Positions 31,030 to 33,647 of a DNA stretch of 33,647 nucleotides are shown piece by piece (the stretch's first letter is position 1; each line of letters begins with the position of its first letter). The stretch covers positions 1 to 33,647 of the forward strand of contig DADA01000048.1 of NCBI GenBank assembly GCA_002494895.1, read 5' to 3'. A program made the translations under genes and the position numbers. The notes below the pieces were generated by a model that was not told the origin of the DNA, made no database searches, and worked only from the letters and a program-made list of their open reading frames with translations. The stretch comes from Nitrososphaera sp. UBA210 (GTDB lineage: Archaea; Thermoproteota; Nitrososphaeria; Nitrososphaerales; Nitrososphaeraceae).

Positions 31030-32730
31030 TTGATTCAAATAAAATTGGAGAAAGCGGTTACAGCCGCGGCGGCGACAGGTCGCGAGAGATGGAAAACACT
31101 AGAGCACAAAGGCGTCGCTTTTCCACCAGAGTACCAGCCAAGGGGAATTATTGTTACAATCAAAGGCGAAAAGCTGGCTCTGAATAGAGATCAGGAAGAG
31201 CTGATTTACGCCTGGGCAAAAAAGAAAGACACACACTATGTCCAGGATCCTGTGTTTCAGGAAAATTTCATGCGCGATCTCCGCAAGCTCTTGCCTGAGA
31301 AGTACAAGGGCATCAAGATAACAGACATTGATTTTTCGAGCGCAAACCGCCTCGCTGACGAAGAAAAAAAGATGAAAGAGCAGGACAAGGAAAGAATCCG
31401 CAACCTGCCAAAGGAAGAAAAAAAGAAACTTTCACTTGCCAAGAAAGCTGAAAAAGAACGCCTGAAGGCCATGTATGGCAAGGCAATGCTCGATGGGACA
31501 GAAGTGGATATCGCCAACTGGCTCGTGGAGCCACCGGGCCTGTTCATGGGCAGGGGCCAGCACCCGATGCGCGGCAAGTGGAAACCTCGCGTCAAGCCAC
31601 AGGACGTTACGCTAAACATGGGAGAAAATGCCAATGTGCCGGAAGGCGCATGGCATGCGATAGTCCATGATCATTCCTCGACGTGGCTTGCCACCTGGAT
31701 GGAGAATCTAACAGGCAAGCGCAAGTACGTCTGGCTCCACGATTCGTCTGCGCTGCGCCAGGACAACGACAAGGCAAAGTATGACAAGGCACAGAAACTA
31801 TCTCTGCAGTTCGATAAGGTCCAGCGGGAGATAATCAGGCAAATGATGAAAGGATCGGACAAGACAGCCGCTGTTGCGTATCTCATTTTCCGGCTAGCAA
31901 TGAGAGTGGGAGACGAGAAGGACCCGGACGAGGCGGACACCGTTGGCGCCAGCACGCTTCGCGTCGAGCACATAAAGTTTCCACAGGCAAACGGCAGGCA
32001 ACAGATGGAGTTTAATTTTCTCGGCAAGGACAGCGTGCCATGGCAGAAGACCTTGGAGATAAATTCCGACGATACCAGGGCGCTCTACGAAAACATGAAG
32101 AAATTCATGCAGGGCAAGAAACCTGGCGATCAGATATTTGACAGCATGAATTCCCGCAAGGTCAACGCATTTCTCCAGACCATAATGCCGGGGCTTACTG
32201 CCAAGGTATTCAGGACCTATATCGCAACCAAGGATGTGCAGGAGGCCCTTTCGACTGCAAAAATAGAGAGCGGCTCTTCTGAAGCACAAAAAGTCTACGT
32301 TGCCAGGATGGCCAACCTAAAGGCAGCGATCACTTGCAACCACAAGAAAGGCGTGGATCCAAGGAACCCCGCGGCAAAGAAGGCGATTGAAAAATTCGAA
32401 GAGTCCATAACTAAAAAGAAGGAGGCGATCGCCAAAGTCAAAGCAGATATAGCTGCCAGAAAGTGGAAAACTGAACTCCAGGAAAAGCGGCTGAAAGAGC
32501 GTTCGGAAAAGCTCGAAGTGCAGCTGAAGCTGCAGCAGGAAACGCGCGACTATAGTCTCGGAACGTCGCTGCGCAACTACATCGACCCGCGTGTGATGAA
32601 GGCATGGCTCAATTTCGTGGACCTCGACTGGACCAAGGTATATACCGCAACTCTCCAGCGCAAATTCAAGTGGGTTGAAGATTACAGGGACAAGAACTTT
32701 AGGACTTTCTACCCTGAAATAAAGAACTAG
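31030..32730 (+). CDS. top1: DNA topoisomerase IB (eukaryote-like)
   Basis: This 566-residue enzyme relaxes DNA supercoils through a 3'-phosphotyrosyl link. The N-terminal core has WKTLEHKGVAFPPEYQPRG and NWLVEPPGLFMGRGQHPMRGKWKPRV. The catalytic domain has GASTLRVEHI, KVFRTYIATKD (Arg and substrate residues) and the active tyrosine at about 517 in SLRNYIDPRV, equivalent to Tyr723 of human TOP1 (SKLNYLDPRI). A coiled-coil linker spans about residues 440-510. Among archaea, TopIB is characteristic of Thaumarchaeota and close relatives. It is shorter than the human enzyme because the long charged N-terminus is absent. The start is TTG 31030, with TATA-like GTTTAAGAG about 22 bases upstream; TTG 31045 is also possible. 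It is 32 bases after the helicase. Confidence 0.96.
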   Translation: MIQIKLEKAVTAAAATGRERWKTLEHKGVAFPPEYQPRGIIVTIKGEKLALNRDQEELIYAWAKKKDTHYVQDPVFQENFMRDLRKLLPEKYKGIKITDIDFSSANRLADEEKKMKEQDKERIRNLPKEEKKKLSLAKKAEKERLKAMYGKAMLDGTEVDIANWLVEPPGLFMGRGQHPMRGKWKPRVKPQDVTLNMGENANVPEGAWHAIVHDHSSTWLATWMENLTGKRKYVWLHDSSALRQDNDKAKYDKAQKLSLQFDKVQREIIRQMMKGSDKTAAVAYLIFRLAMRVGDEKDPDEADTVGASTLRVEHIKFPQANGRQQMEFNFLGKDSVPWQKTLEINSDDTRALYENMKKFMQGKKPGDQIFDSMNSRKVNAFLQTIMPGLTAKVFRTYIATKDVQEALSTAKIESGSSEAQKVYVARMANLKAAITCNHKKGVDPRNPAAKKAIEKFEESITKKKEAIAKVKADIAARKWKTELQEKRLKERSEKLEVQLKLQQETRDYSLGTSLRNYIDPRVMKAWLNFVDLDWTKVYTATLQRKFKWVEDYRDKNFRTFYPEIKN

Positions 32731-32740
32731 ATCCTTCAGA

Positions 32741-32755
32741 AGACTTATAATATTT
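32741..32755 (+). promoter_or_regulatory. TATA-like box before the 3'-truncated secreted gene
   Basis: AGACTTATAATATTT is centred about 43 bases upstream of ATG 32791, predicting a leader of about 15-17 bases. Confidence 0.4.
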
Positions 32756-32790
32756 CTACATGGTCTTTTGACATTGGAACAGTCATATTC

Positions 32791-33647
32791 ATGGTATCTA
32801 CATTTCCTTGGAGGTCGGGTACCAGATTTTGCATTTTGGGGATATTCATTTCCCTCACCATCGCGTCTGCATTGCCTTCATACTCTCAGGTCGAAGATGG
32901 CTATGATTCGGAATCTCTCTTTATCGCACTTTTCTCAGACGGCGACGCGCTTGTGGAATATGACATCAGCTTTGAAGATCCGGTTGCAGAAGAGATCAGG
33001 GTGAGGCTCCACGCAGAAAACAGCACGAGCAACCTCATCGTCGTTGACAATGATGACAACCTCATAGAATATGATCCGGGGACGGCTCCAAACGAGATCA
33101 TAATAAGAACTCCGGGCGTTTCCAACGCAAGGATCAGCTATTCGACGCAGGATCTTGTCGACAAGTTGCAGGGGAGGTGGATCTTTTCACTCAACTCCAG
33201 TTCCGTAGGAATGGCAGTCAGGCTTCCGCCGGACAGCGTGCTAATCAATCCGGGAGAGAACTTTCCCACAATAAGGCAGGTTGGAGATCTTCAACTCTTG
33301 ACCTTCAATCCGGGCAATGTCAGGTTTGTCTATGTGATCGGAGTCCTTGGGACCGAAGAGCAGGCAAACATTGTGATCAGACTTGCAGAGACGACGATAA
33401 AGGAAATAGGAGAAAGATATCCGGGGATAATATTGACAGAGGCCAACAACCTCTTGCAGAATGCGACTGCTGCCCGGGATGACGAGAGATTTCCGGACGC
33501 CGAGAGTCTGGCTGGCGACGCAAACGATGCGGCGCTGGCTGCTGGGAACGACTACGATGCAGCCCAGAAGGCGATCAGCGCAGCCGACAGCAGCATCAGG
33601 CAGGCTGGCAGCGAAGGGCGCGATACGGCGGCTGCATCGCAACTGCT
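32791..33647 (+). CDS. secreted/extracytoplasmic protein, 3' truncated by window
   Basis: The first 285 residues are visible and the frame is still open at the window edge. A signal peptide is present (FCILGIFISLTIASALPSYSQ, cleaved near SYS-Q). The region from about 35 to 200 is beta-rich and looks like a surface domain (DALVEYDISFEDPVAEEIRV, GRWIFSLNSSSVGMAVRLPP, VRFVYVIGVLG). From about 205 it becomes Ala-rich helical (AAGNDYDAAQKAISAADS), probably coiled coil. A membrane anchor would be expected downstream. The style resembles the truncated protein at 1-170. No function is recognised. It starts at ATG 32791, 60 bases after topoisomerase IB. Confidence 0.8.
   Translation, partial: MVSTFPWRSGTRFCILGIFISLTIASALPSYSQVEDGYDSESLFIALFSDGDALVEYDISFEDPVAEEIRVRLHAENSTSNLIVVDNDDNLIEYDPGTAPNEIIIRTPGVSNARISYSTQDLVDKLQGRWIFSLNSSSVGMAVRLPPDSVLINPGENFPTIRQVGDLQLLTFNPGNVRFVYVIGVLGTEEQANIVIRLAETTIKEIGERYPGIILTEANNLLQNATAARDDERFPDAESLAGDANDAALAAGNDYDAAQKAISAADSSIRQAGSEGRDTAAASQL

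Noticed and set aside
32768..33004. Plus-strand 78-codon frame at the start of the last gene
   Set aside because: It is a shifted shadow of the signal-peptide-bearing frame that begins at ATG 32791.
1..33647. Possible circular element, with the truncated gene at the right edge continuing at the left edge
   Set aside because: Joining the ends puts the left-edge gene in the wrong frame by one base, and the content (ribosomal protein, EF-1alpha, RNA polymerase subunit) is chromosomal.

Overview
This window comes from an ammonia-oxidising archaeon (Thaumarchaeota/Nitrososphaerota), most likely the soil Nitrososphaera lineage. The evidence is a eukaryote-like DNA topoisomerase IB (a thaumarchaeal hallmark), archaeal EF-1alpha followed by ribosomal protein S10, RNA polymerase subunit P, a bifunctional FBP aldolase/phosphatase, archaeal triosephosphate isomerase, class I lysyl-tRNA synthetase, archaeal Elp3, a Mer-like F420 enzyme and secreted proteins ending in a PEFP sorting tail. 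Base composition looks close to 50 % GC throughout. I see no insertion sequence, prophage, CRISPR array, rRNA or tRNA, so this is a chromosomal housekeeping region with a few small unrecognised genes.

Layout. 1-2.1 kb: the end of a membrane-anchored protein, then three leftward secreted proteins (two paralogues and a cupredoxin) with PEFP-type tails. 2.2-4.8 kb: a cobalamin/siderophore-binding-type protein, S10 and EF-1alpha. 4.9-10.4 kb: a gluconeogenic block (fbp-tpiA, then ppdK), a TRIC/UPF0126 membrane protein, and the tiny rpoP gene. 10.4-11.8 kb: two small zinc proteins, an atypical PII protein and a 39-residue ribbon-helix-helix-like protein. 11.9-15.6 kb: an SDR, a HAD/DHH phosphoesterase pair, an unknown protein and a DUF1326 protein. 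15.7-20.1 kb: a strong inverted repeat after lysS, then lysS, elp3 and purM. 20.2-22.7 kb: citrate synthase and malic enzyme. 22.7-28.3 kb: an unknown small protein, the Mer-like gene with an overlapping leader ORF, an MBL/beta-CASP-type nuclease, purN, an MFS transporter, a UbiE-like methyltransferase and an SRPBCC protein. 28.4-33.6 kb: a DEAH helicase with DUF1998, topoisomerase IB and the start of another secreted protein.

How the genes fit together. PPDK, FBP aldolase/phosphatase, TIM, citrate synthase and malic enzyme link pyruvate, PEP, C4 acids and hexose phosphates. This suits an autotroph that makes sugars from acetyl-CoA-derived pyruvate. The translation and transcription genes (EF-1alpha, S10, RpoP, LysRS, Elp3) and purine genes (purM, purN) are housekeeping.

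Two architectural traits stand out. TATA-like boxes lie about 25-35 bases upstream of many starts, so many mRNAs are probably leaderless or nearly so; I used this to choose several starts. All eight convergent gene pairs meet with spacings between -14 and +15 bases, leaving no room for separate terminators. The most unusual local item is the leaderless 16-codon ORF whose stop overlaps the TTG start of the Mer-like gene and which carries that gene's Shine-Dalgarno sequence inside it. Promoter calls are by eye and are predictions.
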